Below are positions 1 through 11,286 of a stretch of 42,963 bases of DNA, piece after piece. This DNA is from Scleroderma bovista (taxonomy: Eukaryota; Basidiomycota; Agaricomycetes; Boletales; Sclerodermataceae), in the NCBI GenBank assembly GCA_037178675.1, contig JAYMGJ010000493.1, positions 1 to 42,963 of the forward strand, in the 5' to 3' direction. The number at the start of each line of letters is the position of its first letter. The stretch's first letter is position 1. Both the position numbers and the translations under genes were made by a program. Below the pieces are notes generated by a model. The model worked only from the letters and a program-made list of their open reading frames with translations. It did not search any database and was not told where the DNA came from.

Positions 1-120
1 CAAATTGTTTAATTCAATGGGGCTTTACTGAAAGTTGCCTACATAATTTCGCAAGGTATGAAGGGTAAGGCCGTCCAACGACGGTCATCATAAGTTTAAA
101 CTCTGCAAAGGAGCCTCCTT

Positions 121-753
121 TCATTTTCTAAGCAGAATGTAGATCGGATCCCCCAATACAATGCTGGCCATATGTCGGAACGATCCCGTTAGGGATAACA
201 GCAAACCACCAAACGATGCATATGCAGTTCTGCAACAGGGGTCAACTCTGACAGGAAGGGGGCTTATGAGACTTACACTATCTCGGCTGTTCCCCCATCG
301 AATTTGTAAACCTGAAAGTGTGTCTGCATCGTCCAATATGATGCGTTCGAGATAAAAAGCATACCTTTCCGTACATGACATAGTCGTAATCGTCTTGAAG
401 GCCCTCTTTCCCCTTCCCATCGGGTCGCCAGACATCTCTGTCCTTGTCATCCGCGTCAGCTCCCTCTGTACCGGTGACAGGGCCAACGTGACGGGACAAG
501 GAGGAGGCGAGAGCCATAGCGATAGTCTGGCCCTCAGCGAGAGGGAACAACTCCTTGTTGTAATCCAATGTCATGTCCATATCGTAGTTCCTTGATCGCG
601 CATACAATCGAGACACTGTCCCGACATGTACCTTGACTAGGTATCCATGATACATATTGGAAACGAACCTCTGTCGAATTTCTTCCCTTCCTTGTCGATG
701 GCATTGACCGTGAAGATATCATCGAACACTACGTTCGATGAAGCGGATGTCAT
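121..753 (-). CDS. RPB8: RNA polymerases I, II and III shared subunit RPABC3 (RPB8), four exons
   Basis: Exons read on the minus strand as 753-669, 615-365, 311-277 and 229-121. They total 480 nt, a 159-aa protein ending in TGA. The introns are 53, 53 and 47 nt, all GT-AG, and each junction keeps the frame. The protein starts MTSASSNVVFDDIFTVNAID and continues through KKFDRVSRLYARS, the DYDYVMYGKVYKFD strand, YASFGGLLLSLTG and the C-terminal YILLRK, which are hallmarks of eukaryotic RPB8. RPB8 is a small OB-fold subunit shared by all three nuclear polymerases. Family length is usually about 145-150 aa. The extra residues lie in the acidic loop before the DYDYVMYGK strand, which varies in the family. 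CpG sites, including CGA arginine codons, are intact here, unlike in the neighbouring transposon remnants. The ATG at 753 is chosen because it opens the conserved N-terminus directly. This is the best-supported host gene in the window. Confidence 0.96.
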
Positions 754-976
754 GGTTGTAATAAAAAGGCGTGTGAAAGGTTACACAGTAATTACAGTAT
801 GCTTCTTCGCCATTTCGTTGGCAGTTTACATTGGTGCGACCTATGTCTTCGTGGTCTGCATCAGTCTGCATTTCAGACGCCCAACTGACGTTGTCACCTA
901 TGCTCTACTACGACTCCGCGATACAGTTGGCGCATGCTTCTAATACAGAACCAATTCCTACAGGCAGCCAATGAAA

Positions 977-1333
977 TTATGCAATCACATTTGGGGTTAC
1001 TCGAGTGACCTCATAGGGGCCGATCCACTTTTCTGTAAGCTTCTTAGAAGCGCAATTTAACATACGAAGGTTGTCCGTTGAAAGCCAGACTTGCTGGCCA
1101 ACAGTATAATCTGGGGCGGGGTTTCTATGCTTATCCGCCTGAAGCTTCATGTTGCGTTTAGCCTTTTCAGAAGATTCAATGACTTTGTTAAATATGGCAG
1201 CGAAGTCCTTAGCCACTGGGGCTAGTGTCTGCATGGGCTCTACACCCATGTGCGGGGAATAACTCTGGGTAATTCCAAACGGGGAATTGGTGGTAACCTC
1301 CGAGACCCCTTGTATGAGTTCACAATCACCCAT
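977..1333 (-). pseudogene. Ty3/gypsy integrase C-terminal fragment
   Basis: An open stretch of 118 aa carries the post-catalytic part of a gypsy integrase. It has SYSPHMGVEP, then a helical AAIFNKVIESSEKAKRNM segment, ADKHRNPAPDYTVGQQVWLS, and SKKLTEKWIGPYEV. The last two match the linker and SH3-like fold found after the DDE core in chromovirus-type elements. No catalytic core, reverse transcriptase or LTR is found next to it, and the frame ends where the fold should continue. It is therefore an isolated scrap of pol. It is not obviously from the same lineage as the longer gypsy copy at 19.5-24.6 kb, whose integrase tail reads differently. Confidence 0.85.
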
Positions 1334-1508
1334 GTCCAGGACAATTCAAACTCGCTCGCGCTGTCACGCACCAAACGTGTTTGGTACTGTGGACATGGAG
1401 AAAGTTAGCCGATGAAACTAATGCAAAGAATGCACACCCAAGATCTGTTGAAAGATTGTCCCGACTTGAGGGATACAGACAGCCCTCGCTATCCATATCA
1501 CGCAAAGT

Positions 1509-1626
1509 CAAGACTATCCTTATGCAAAGAATGAATACAAGCTTGTTGTAGCCATCTATCGCACAAGAATGACTATCCTGATGCGAAAGATGAATGCCAA
1601 CATGGACAGTCATCTATTGCACGAGA
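1509..1626. repeat. Two imperfect tandem copies of a ~60-bp unit
   Basis: The motif GACTATCCT followed by ATGC, AAGA, GAAT and then CATCTAT, GCAC, GAGAA or CAAGAA recurs with a spacing of about 60 bp (1509-1568 and 1566-1626). The copies are diverged. No coding frame is supported across them. Confidence 0.5.
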
Positions 1627-1639
1627 ACCACCAAGAAGC

Positions 1640-2506
1640 AGAAGAATCCAAGGATTGGTGATCATTTCAGTATGAGAGAGGAATGCAACCTACTGCAGTC
1701 CAACTCCCATACCAGAACAACCAAAGAAGCAGAAGAAACGATAGAGAAACAAAGGAGAAAAGGAAGAATCATTTTTAGCGCCCAAATGTCAAATTTAGGC
1801 GCCCAGTGCCGGCATTCCGATATTTTGAATAGCTCCTACATTTTTGAAGCTATCAATCATGTGACTATACCATCATGGAGCCTAGACTGTGGTCTATCTG
1901 CCTGTCAAGTTCTGACGTAAATCTGTTCATTTCCCACGGAGATATTCCACCAGCAATCCAGACACCCGCTTCATCACTCACTATGGAGTCTGCATTTTCT
2001 CTGGAATGTTTCTCCGCTATTGCAGCAGACCTCAACTATGTCCTGCTCTTGGGACAGCCTCTCCCTGAGCTCCTGTGTACTGTCTGGTACATATCTTCCC
2101 AGCCTGCTCCCTCAGTCCCTCTCATTCTTGGTCAGCGCATTCTCCTCGTCAGTCCTGCGTCACGCACATACTTTGGTCGTCTCAAGTCTATCGTTAGACT
2201 TGAAAATTCATACCTGGTCATCTCTGTGTCTCCTGAGTCCTCTGCATATGGTCCTTTCATCCCAGAGTCCTGTCACATCCATCTCCCTCTATCATTCATC
2301 TTGCTTCCCTGGACACGTCGAATCCGCTACTTGCAATTCTCTTCCCTGCTATCCCGCAACAAACATGAATGAAACAGTGCTCTAGAACCCTTCTTAGGAG
2401 CCCTAATAGAGTACAGAACCTTCCCCTTACTGCTCAAGGGAAGACTGCACTTCAGGAGCACCAAATTTCGCGTTTTTGCTCTACAGAAGCTCAATCCAAG
2501 GGATTT
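1640..2506. other. Stretch without a supported gene
   Basis: The plus strand holds two overlapping open frames (1875-2372 and 2020-2385). Both are rich in Ser, Leu and Pro, as expected of a pyrimidine-rich strand. Neither shows a recognisable motif or convincing splice structure. The segment lies between a gypsy scrap and an LTR-like block, so it is most likely transposon-derived or noncoding. Confidence 0.4.
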
Positions 2507-3290
2507 GTGACACTCTGTGACCAGCTGTGACTCTACTTGTCATTCCAGGCCCCCTGACACTGCTCTTCTGGTCGGATCAATTCTTTTATTATCCCCCAGC
2601 CACTCCCATCAGTGGCACTGCTTCAGAAGCTCATCTCCAGATCTAAAGTTCAATAAATCACAGGTTGTGCTTCCCTTCTGTCTGAGTCACACAGAGTCAC
2701 TCTGGCTCACTCTGACTCACTCTGCTGCGCATTATTCATCCCCTCTTGGCATTACTAATCCCCATTACTCCCCTTACCAATCACTTACCAATCATCCTTC
2801 AAATCATGCTTATCATGCTGCTTATCAATTCATGACTCATGCCCCTATGATTCATATGCATTATGTCATTGCATATGCTCATTTAGCTTCGATCTACTCA
2901 TCCCCTGCTTTCCCCCCCTCTCTTTTGGGCCCCATGCAATGATTTTTCCATATTCTTGGTTATACACCCCTTTTTACCTATGTTTTTGCTCTTTCCCTTG
3001 GCTCAGCAGCTTGTTCAGGCTCTCCCCATCGATGACTCAGCCTGATTACACTGCTTATCAATTGCTCACCAATTTCTTACCAATCTCTTACCAAGCACTT
3101 AGTCATTTGTGCTTACAGGGCCACAGCCCCTCCTGTATATAAACCAGCAGCCAAAGGCTGCAAGGAAGTGTCTGCTTCCCCCTCAATAAAGCGACCAATT
3201 CACTCTCCCTCACTGTCTATAAGCTCTATCTCTGTCTTTGGACTTGTAGGTCACTCAGTGCTGGCCTAAAGCTCCTATATTGTTGTTTAT
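2507..3290 (+). promoter_or_regulatory. LTR-like block with TATA box and poly(A) signal
   Basis: The block opens with TGTGACACTCTGTGACC. It carries repeated TTACCAATC-type motifs in its upstream half (about 2740-2830 and 3040-3095), then a TATA box (TGTATATAAACC near 3134) and an AATAAAG signal about 50 nt later (near 3184). That order, a U3-like repeat region followed by promoter and then polyadenylation signal, is what an LTR shows. No target-site duplication or second LTR was found, so the ends are approximate. It may be a degraded solo LTR or the edge of a lost retroelement. Confidence 0.45.
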
Positions 3291-3879
3291 CAGATATATC
3301 TTGTATCTGATCATTTCTCTAGGCTGAAGCGCAGTCTAGCATCACTGTCCACTCTATCCCATCACTGTCCATCGCATTCTTGAAGCAGGAACTGTCCCCT
3401 TGCTTCCCTGTTGCTCCATCACTGCTGTTACACCCCTGTCATCAATCTATCATCGCTTTTCTATCCCAGGACTCTTCCTAACCACTGTGGTAGGCTAAAG
3501 AGGAGTCAATACCATCCCCAGTCGCATATCATCCCCATCAGAAGCCCTTCCCTTCCCTCCTGCATCCTGCCTGAAGGCGTGCAGCACATCCCTCTGAGGA
3601 GATTAAATACCAGAAACGCAAAGGAAGACCACCACTCGCATATTGCTGTCATTTGGTGTTGGTTGTTGGTTGTTCTGACCTCTTCCCTCACTTAGGCGCA
3701 CAACAGGTGTACCAGTGCGGGTCCCAAGTGCGGGTGTGGGTCAGCACTGGGGCACCCACACCAGAACCCACAGTATTCAACTACATACTGTGCCAAGGTA
3801 AGCCCTCTCCTACTCTGATCACCTCGACTACTAACCTTTCGATGTTGCTCCCCAGTCCTTCTCTGTCCACCTTCCGCTC
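3291..3879. other. Stretch without a supported gene
   Basis: Pyrimidine-rich sequence with short overlapping open frames on both strands and no recognisable protein motif. It joins the LTR-like block to the low-complexity satellite. Confidence 0.4.
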
Positions 3880-4790
3880 ACCATCACTCAGTTTACAACA
3901 CACCCATGGCCACATGGATGACAGCAATGACCAGCGTCAACAGCACAACCACCACCACAACCACCATGACAATGCACTTGTGATCACGACGACCAGCATC
4001 ACGGCCATCATGTCCCTCTGGATGACAACAATGACAACAATGACAGCAGCACATCCACGCCAGATCGACAACGACAATGGCAGCATGTCCATGCGAGCAC
4101 GACGAAGACAACAATGTCGAGATGCTGATGGTAAATGCCATGGCGAGATGATGACGATGACGACAGCAGTGTGTGCACGCCAGAATGACAATGACGACAA
4201 TGGCAGTGTGTGCACGCCAGAACGACAACGACAATGACAAAACCAGCATCGATGGCACAGCCACCACCACAACAAAGATGACAATGACGAGGCATGCATG
4301 CCAAATGCCACCATGACACGGTGACGACGACAATGGTGACGGCGGCAGCGTGTCCATGCCAGAATGATGAAGACGATCACGGCGAGTTGGCAACACGTCC
4401 ATGCCAGCAGAAAGACACTGAGATGCCCATGACAAGACAACAACGAAAATGATCATGGCGACAACGCCAGCGCATGCATGCCAGTGCCAGAACAACAGGG
4501 GTGACCACCCCTCCACCCAGCCTCGCGATGACAATGAGATGTCCATGGCAAATGCCAAGGGCGAGACAACGACGACGACAGCAGCGCCAGGACAATGGAG
4601 GTGACCACTCCTCCACTCAGCCTCACGATGACGATGAGACGCCCATGGCAAGGTGAGATGACGACACCAGCACCAGGACGACAAAGGCAACAATTCTTCC
4701 ATCCAGCATGACCACATGATGACCATCACACAACGGCAACGACCCTCCACCCAGCGCAGATCTGGGTACAGGTACACAGGTGGACACCCA
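3880..4790. repeat. Degenerate GAC/AAC/CAC-rich satellite
   Basis: The plus strand is made of short words such as ACGACAATGACGAC, GTGTGTGCACGCCAG and ATGCCCATGACA repeated with variation. A 324-codon open frame on the minus strand (3893-4867) is an artefact of this composition, because its product is only Cys, His, Val, Ser and Leu runs. The same kind of sequence returns at 24.69-26.89 kb and 42.74-42.96 kb, so it belongs to a dispersed low-complexity family. Confidence 0.75.
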
Positions 4791-5378
4791 CAGGTACACC
4801 TGTGCCATTCCCTACCTACCTGTCTATCCCATTGCATGGGTATGGGTATATCACGGTACCCAACCACTCCACCACCTGATCATATCACCATGTTGGTTGT
4901 CCCCACATGCCGTATTCATGGAATAGTACAGGGTCAGTTTTAGAGGGATCTATGAAATACCAACTTCAACTAAGGTAGTGGACATTCATTCTCTACCCTA
5001 ATCACATGACATGTCACACCATGATGCTGTGCTTGCACCACTGTTATACAACATTACAGTTCTGTCCAAGAAAATTAAAGTGTAGGTTGAATACAAAATA
5101 CTCAACATGAAACATTAAGTTTCTACTAATACTACAATCAAAAGTTTAATTTCCCACATGGTTGATGAATATATCAGTGCATGTTCTTTCCACTGCCTCA
5201 GTACAATATGATCCTTCCTCCAACCCTTTCGTATTATCCAAATATGAATCTAATAACACCTCAGGTGACCATGATCAACTAACCAACTTGGTCGTCCATT
5301 GACACTAACTTTATGTAGTATGACTATAAATATTTTAAATAGTCCAGACATGTTCGTGGTATTACCGACACTTGAGAC
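4791..5378. other. Intergenic, AT-rich, with a possible TATA element
   Basis: No coding frame is supported. A TATAAATATT motif at 5325 lies 54 nt upstream of the start codon of the next gene and is a plausible core promoter element. The rest looks like ordinary intergenic sequence. Confidence 0.35.
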
Positions 5379-6542
5379 ATGATGGAGAACGATGACACCA
5401 TTACAGCAATTATACTTCCTTTTCGATGTTTGTCACCCCAGATGATATGTTTGTTTTCTTTCACATATCACTATTTACTACACAGTTGATCTTTATACAT
5501 TTTTTTAGCTGTTGACGATCGTCCAAAAGCACTCATCAATATGTATTCTTATGTGACTCTGTCTGTCATAGAAGGACAACAAATTATCGAATATCTGAAC
5601 CAGTTAGCTCGACATCCAGAATACATGAACTGGTCAAATGTTCATCGACGGCTTTGTGAATTGCTCGTGGTTTGATTCCATTCTTGACTGTATAAAATAC
5701 TATGTTCTGATTACACCTATAAGCCTTCTTCATGTGAACTATATTTGCAAGACTCCAATAATCCTCGTGCTTGCATTCAATGTCTATGTGGATGTGCTGT
5801 CCTCACTTGGCATCAATTGCCGCCACATACTCCCTTCGGAAAGACAACATGTTTTAGGATCACTTTTTTCCTGCGCACATCACCTCCATTTTCTGTTCTT
5901 GACTTGGCGAGTTTGCTATTATATATTATTGGAGAATGTGCCCCTCAAGTGACTGATCCATGCCAACTTTTTACTCATCTTGGATATGTTGTATGTCCTG
6001 ATGGGGTCTGTGGGGTGTTGTTATGCACTTCATCACTTGCAAAAGCATACGAGAGTGCTGTTGTTGCTGCAGTCGGGGGCCCTGACCACCATGCAATTAA
6101 TGGCTGGCCTGTCCTGACATGGCCCCCATGTCGCGCTGTTGTGCGTCACACTTATCATGTTCATTTGTCCATTCAAATTATCAAGTGAGTGTTTAACTTT
6201 TTGATTCTTTTCTTATCTTTTTCTGATTACATTGACCATAGACGACTTGGTGTCTCTTTCCTTTGATCTTTCTTTTATGGTACATTTCATTTGTTGTATT
6301 ACTGCCCTTTACTCCCAAATTCCATATGATTACTAGTACATGTCTGCTATTCAAATGTTCTATCCAAAGGCTTATGTTCTCAAATGTAATGTAATAATTA
6401 TATGCCTTCAATCTACTTTTTTTGTACTTCAAGTTTGAAAGTCCAAAATGCTTGCATTGTCATGATCAATTCCTGTGAAAACAGATGTCATCTAACTTGA
6501 CTTTGTGATGTCTATAGGATGTCACTGAACACGATGAATAAG
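5379..6542 (+). CDS. Unrecognised 238-aa protein, four exons
   Basis: Proposed exons are 5379-5448, 5509-5669, 5724-6184 and 6518-6542, 717 nt in all. Introns are 60, 54 and 333 nt, each GT-AG. Junction codons are restored each time: ATAT then CT gives Ile-Ser, and AA then G gives Lys. The protein runs from MMENDDTITAIILPF to IIKDVTEHDE and stops at TAA. It has a Cys cluster (ACIQCLCGCAV), a hydrophobic stretch SVLDLASLLLYIIGECAP, and a second Cys pair in VVCPDGVCGVLLC. No internal stop is present, in contrast to the Helitron just downstream. I do not recognise the family. It could be a lineage-specific host gene or a gene carried by the Helitron. The start at 5379 (or the adjacent ATG at 5382) is chosen because it gives an uninterrupted spliced frame. 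The long third intron could hide another small exon. Confidence 0.6.
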
Positions 6543-6952
6543 ACCTTGAAGTGTACATGGACACTTTCCAATTTTGAAAAAGAAGCTACTGACCAAGCGT
6601 ACCAGCACCCACCGGTACTCTTATCCATGATCTGACATCAGGGATATCTACACCCCTGTATTGAACAAGCATGCCACTCCACAACACCACTGTCATTTCA
6701 TGATTGCTCAGAATCACATGACAACTTAGTCTTAATGTAGAAAAGTCTGCCAAAACAGACTACAATAAACACAGTGCTCGAATGAATTAGAGTCTAGACA
6801 CACTGAAATCTGCTCTGATGAAATCTGGCACTTCTAATTCGCTGTGAAATTTCTTCTTACCTCACCAACTCGTTTCTTCTCTGGTATGTTTTACTACTCC
6901 TTGCATTGAATATCATCTTTTGAACCAACAAAACTTTCAATTGTTTGAAGTG

Positions 6953-9900
6953 ATGACAACATCTACACAGCCTCTCTGGCTCATTGGACCAATTTCTACA
7001 CCCACTTTGAAATGGGGTGAACATCAACAAGGCCAAATACATAATTGTAAAATATGTGGTGTTGAATTACTTACGGGTGAACAGTCAGGATTTTGCTGTG
7101 GACCTAATGGTTCACGGTACCATGATGTCCCTCCCTTACCCCCCCTACCACCTGAAATTGAAGCTATCATGATACACCCACAAATTTCATCGCTATCGAG
7201 AATTCTCAATCTCATCTTTTCATTTGCGTCTCTCGAGACAACACACCCCTTTCCCACATTTTCTGGCAGTCCTGGTTCCTTAGCTATTCAAGGACGTGTA
7301 TACCATCAAATTTGACCTACACACTGTAATTCTGCTATCCGATGGTTACTATTTGATGGCTTCATGCAAAATGTCCCACATGCTGATCATGCTGCATCTC
7401 TACCTGCTGATTGGATTCCTTCTATGCAACATGCACTTCTTGCCATTAACCCCTTTGTATCTGCTCTGAAACACCTTAGTCGTCTCACAACATTAGACTG
7501 TCCTGATGCAGAACTCATACTTCTCGACTCTGGTCAGGAAATCGCTGCTTTGATGTCATTCAACAACACAGCCCAGTCTGAACTTCATGCATGCCATTTG
7601 ATTATTTCTCCTGTCACTGGACATAACCAAGCAATTCCGACTACCAGCCGACTTTGGGAGCCTCTCGCATACCCTTTATTTTTTCCCCATGGGACACCTG
7701 GATGGGGTTTGACAAATAAGAACACACTCAACATACATCCCAGCAATGATTGTATGTGACAATATCTTATTACAGGACGAATCATTCATTCATGATATTT
7801 ACTACATAGCAGCACCAAATGAAACTACTGGTACTGCTCCGACCACTCAAATGTGGTACTATTGTGCTTGACTACTTCGTGAACATCGTTTTCACATATT
7901 TGGACATCTAACCAATGAGTATGTGGTCAACATGTTCAGCAGGGACCTTGAATGCCGCTTGAACTACATCCAGAATAACCAACAATGAATTCGAAAAGAA
8001 GATGCTGAACTTATGGGATATGATGGTGATGAACAACTGTCAGAAAATATCTACCTTCCATCTTCATTCTTGGGATCAAAATGATGGGTCTCAAATCAGA
8101 TTTCCGACTCCCTTGCAATTGCAGCTGCACTTGGCAATCCAACATTCTTCATTACAATGACGTGTAATACACAATGGCCTGAAATTCAATCCAAACTTCT
8201 TCCTGGACAAACTTTCACTGATATTCCTATTGTCATTGCCCACGTATTCAAGAGGAAACTAACTCTCCTCCTCAGAGCTATAAAAACAATGTTTCGCAAT
8301 GTAGGCAGGCAGATATATTCGATCCATTGTGTTGAATTTCAGAAATGTGGTCTGCCGCATTCCCATATCCTTGTGAAATTTCCATCCTCCTGCAACACTC
8401 CAGATGACATCGACTCTATTGTCTCTGCTGAAATCCCATCCAACCCAGACGATGCAGACCTAGTGAACACTTTCATGCTCCATCACCACTCATCTGCAGA
8501 TCGTCCTGCTTCGAAATATTGCCAATGAGAACTTCCCAATGGGTCACATCAATGTCGCTTTGGATATCCCCACCCGTTGCAACCAACAACCACAATTGAC
8601 ACCAAGGGCCATGTCCATTACCGATGCAGACACGCAGGAGATGAAATGGTTGTTCCACATTGTCTACCCCTTCTACGCAAATTTTGGTGCCATATGAATT
8701 TCGAGGTCTCCAGTACTTCCCATATTTTTCAATATCTGTTCAAATATGTACACAAGGGTACTACACCATTCTTGTCTTCCTATCTGCAATTGCTAATGAT
8801 ATTTTATATGTATAGCACCTGATAGCACTTGCTATCACCTGCTCCAGTTGAACAGGAATACTGAAGTTGTAGATGAGATTGAAGAATATTGGGATGCACA
8901 TTACCTCTCAGCAGGTGAAGCTGTCTGGTGCATCTTGGGTTTCCACATAATGAAAAAAGAACCATCAGTCACAGCACTTCCAGTCCATCTTCCTCATTCA
9001 TGCTCTCATCACCAATACCATCGTACCAGTGCCGACTCAAGCATGCTATCCCTCCTAAATCATTATTTCCATCGGCCAGATGGAACATTCTTTGATGACA
9101 GTGGACACCAACAATGTTTTGACGACATAACATACGCTCAATATTTCTCTCTCATTCAACTTGCTAAAACATGACCAGACATGTTCTGCACCACATTCTC
9201 ATGAACGGAATTCTATCCCTGGTTGTCCTCGAATGCTCGTGATTCAACACGACCATTCCCACTTACACCTCTCTCGACTCCAACCTATCTGCCCTTCCGA
9301 AGGTGAACTATTTTACCTTTGCACTATACTACAACATTGACCTGTGCTCTCCTTTGAGGATGCCTGAACTGTCCTGGATGAAATCCATCCAACATTTCAA
9401 CAAGCAGCACGAGCAATGGGCCTCTTCACAAATCAAAATGAAGCAGAACTCGCTATACAAGAAGGGATTGCAATGCTCAAAACACCCCAGCAACTACAGA
9501 TTTTATTTGTTCACCTCTTAGTTAATGACTGCGTCATTACTCTGCTCGCAATGTGGAATACATACAAATTGTCTATGGCAATGGACCACATCCTTCAATG
9601 TGGTAACAATGCTGACATTGGAATCAATCGTGCACTCGACGATATCAGGAAATTACTTGAAGAATTTGGGGGTACACCTTCTGACTATGGACTTCCTGAA
9701 TCTGGCCCTCAATCTACTGAAATCCTCCATGAAATCCTTAGATGGGGATTTCAAACGCCAACCCTCTGTGCGCGTGCAAACACTGCCCGACTTAGTATGT
9801 CACATGAACAAGGAACTATTTTTGACTCCATCATCCATGCGGCTGTTAATTATCAACCACTTCTGGCATTTATTGATGGTAAAGCAGGGTGTGGCAAAAC

Positions 9901-11202
9901 ATATCTCGTCAACGCAATCTGTGACAAGTTGCAGTCTCTTGGACGGATTGTATTACCTACTGCTACATCTGCCTTCGCAGCCCAACTGTATCCTGGTGGG
10001 AGAACAACTCATTCCATGTTTAAGGTTAATATCTTCAGTTGTAATTGCCTTTACCTGACGAATATGCATAGATTCCTGTAAACGACAAGAGCCAAATGTT
10101 ACAATCACCCATCTCACCAACAGATGCACGTGGAGAACTCATACGATCCACATCCACCATTGTCTGGGATGAGGCTCCTATGGCTAATCATGCTGTCCTT
10201 GCCTGTGTTGAAGAGGTTTGCCAAAATGTGATGGCAAACAATGAGCGATTTGGTGGCAAGGTGATAATACTACTTGGAGACTTCCGTCAAACATGTCCTG
10301 TCATTTGTGGTGGCACACGAAGTGAAATTGTTGATGCGTCTATAAAATCCTCTCCACTTTGGCCACTATTTAAAGTCTTCCGACTCACCACTCCCATTTG
10401 CAATGTGCAAGATCCAGATTTTGCTTCGTTCGTAGATGAAATTGGTGATGGTGCTGGCCCAGACATCCCATTAAACATGATTCCGTCTATAACAAACATT
10501 GAAGAACTTATCAACTTCGTCTACCCTGCGGACGTCATCACCGACCCTACCTCGTGTCTGAGATGCGCTATACTTTGTCCTACAAATGCACAGGTTGATG
10601 GGTACAACAATACGATCACCTCACGCATCCAAGGTATAGAACGGACATACCTCACAGCAGACACTCTTCAGGAAGCAGAAGACACTGGTTTGATACCCCC
10701 TGACAGTGTCCTCGATTATTTTTCCATAAATACCCCTCCAGGTCTGCCACACCACTCACTCAAAGTGAAAGTGAATGCTGTATACCGACTGATCCACAAC
10801 TTTTCCATTGACCTTGCATTAGTAAACAATTGTCATGTAATCGTTGTTGACACCGGAAGGCGACTAATAACTGTATGCATCTTGCATGCTGTTGCAGATC
10901 GTACATCCATTCACACCAATGACATTCTCATACCACGAATCTCTTTCACTCATACACTACGCTCTGGACATACTCTTCTCCGTCATCAATTCCTGCTTGC
11001 ACCTGCATATGCAACTACTTTCAACAGTTGCCAAGGCCTGACTCTCGATCATGTCGGCGTTGATCTCACTACGCCTGTCTTTTCTCATGGCCAACTTTAT
11101 ACTGCCATGTCTTGCATTCGTCATTGAAGTCATGCACGTCTTCGTCTACCCCCCAGAGAAAGTTCTACACTAAATGTAACTTTTCCTGAGCTATTAGTCT
11201 AG
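6953..11202 (+). pseudogene. Helitron transposase (Rep/HUH nuclease plus PIF1-like helicase), inactivated
   Basis: A single ancestral frame can be followed across three introns: 7752-7809 (58 nt), 8758-8815 (58 nt) and 10025-10071 (47 nt). The N-terminus has a Cys motif (CKICGVELL) and GFCCGPNGSR followed by VPPLPPLPPE. The LWEPLAYPLFFPHGT block is at about 7660-7695. The Rep domain has FFITMTCNTQWPE, the HUH-type motif LPHSHIL, and the tyrosine motif YLFKYVHKG just before intron 2. The helicase has Walker A GKAGCGKTY near 9880, Walker B VWDEAPMAN near 10165, GDFRQTCPV, and the final motif LYTAMSC. Relatives nick and unwind DNA for rolling-circle transposition. Stops lie at 7313, 7869, 7986, 8082, 8526, 9338, 9365 and 11125. 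All are TGA, where relatives generally carry arginine. A +1 frameshift lies near 9165. The copy cannot encode an intact protein. Confidence 0.94.
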
Positions 11203-11251
11203 CTTCCATGTCTCTTATATTATACATGTACTACCTCTTATATCATTCCCT

Positions 11252-11277
11252 ATGTCGCCGCAGTGAAGCGAGGCTAT
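11252..11277 (+). other. GC-rich hairpin downstream of the Helitron frame
   Basis: GCCGC, a short loop, then GCGAGGC forms a stem with a two-base bulge about 50 nt after the end of the transposase frame. Helitrons usually carry a hairpin 10-12 nt before a CTRR 3' end. No clear CTRR terminus follows here at that spacing, so this is a weak candidate for the 3' end. Confidence 0.3.
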
Positions 11278-11286
11278 GTCTTGTAT

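Noticed and set aside
1875..2372. 165-codon plus-strand open frame
   Set aside because: Ser, Leu and Pro bias is typical of noncoding pyrimidine-rich DNA. An overlapping frame is equally long and no family was recognised.
3893..4867. 324-codon minus-strand open frame
   Set aside because: It is the translation of a low-complexity satellite, with long Val, Cys, His and Ser runs and no domain.
7313..11127. TGA codons inside conserved frames as evidence of a recoded genetic code
   Set aside because: The intact RPB8 gene uses TGA as its terminator and has CGA arginine codons. The TGA codons occur only in repeats alongside frameshifts and lost catalytic residues, so mutation is the simpler cause.
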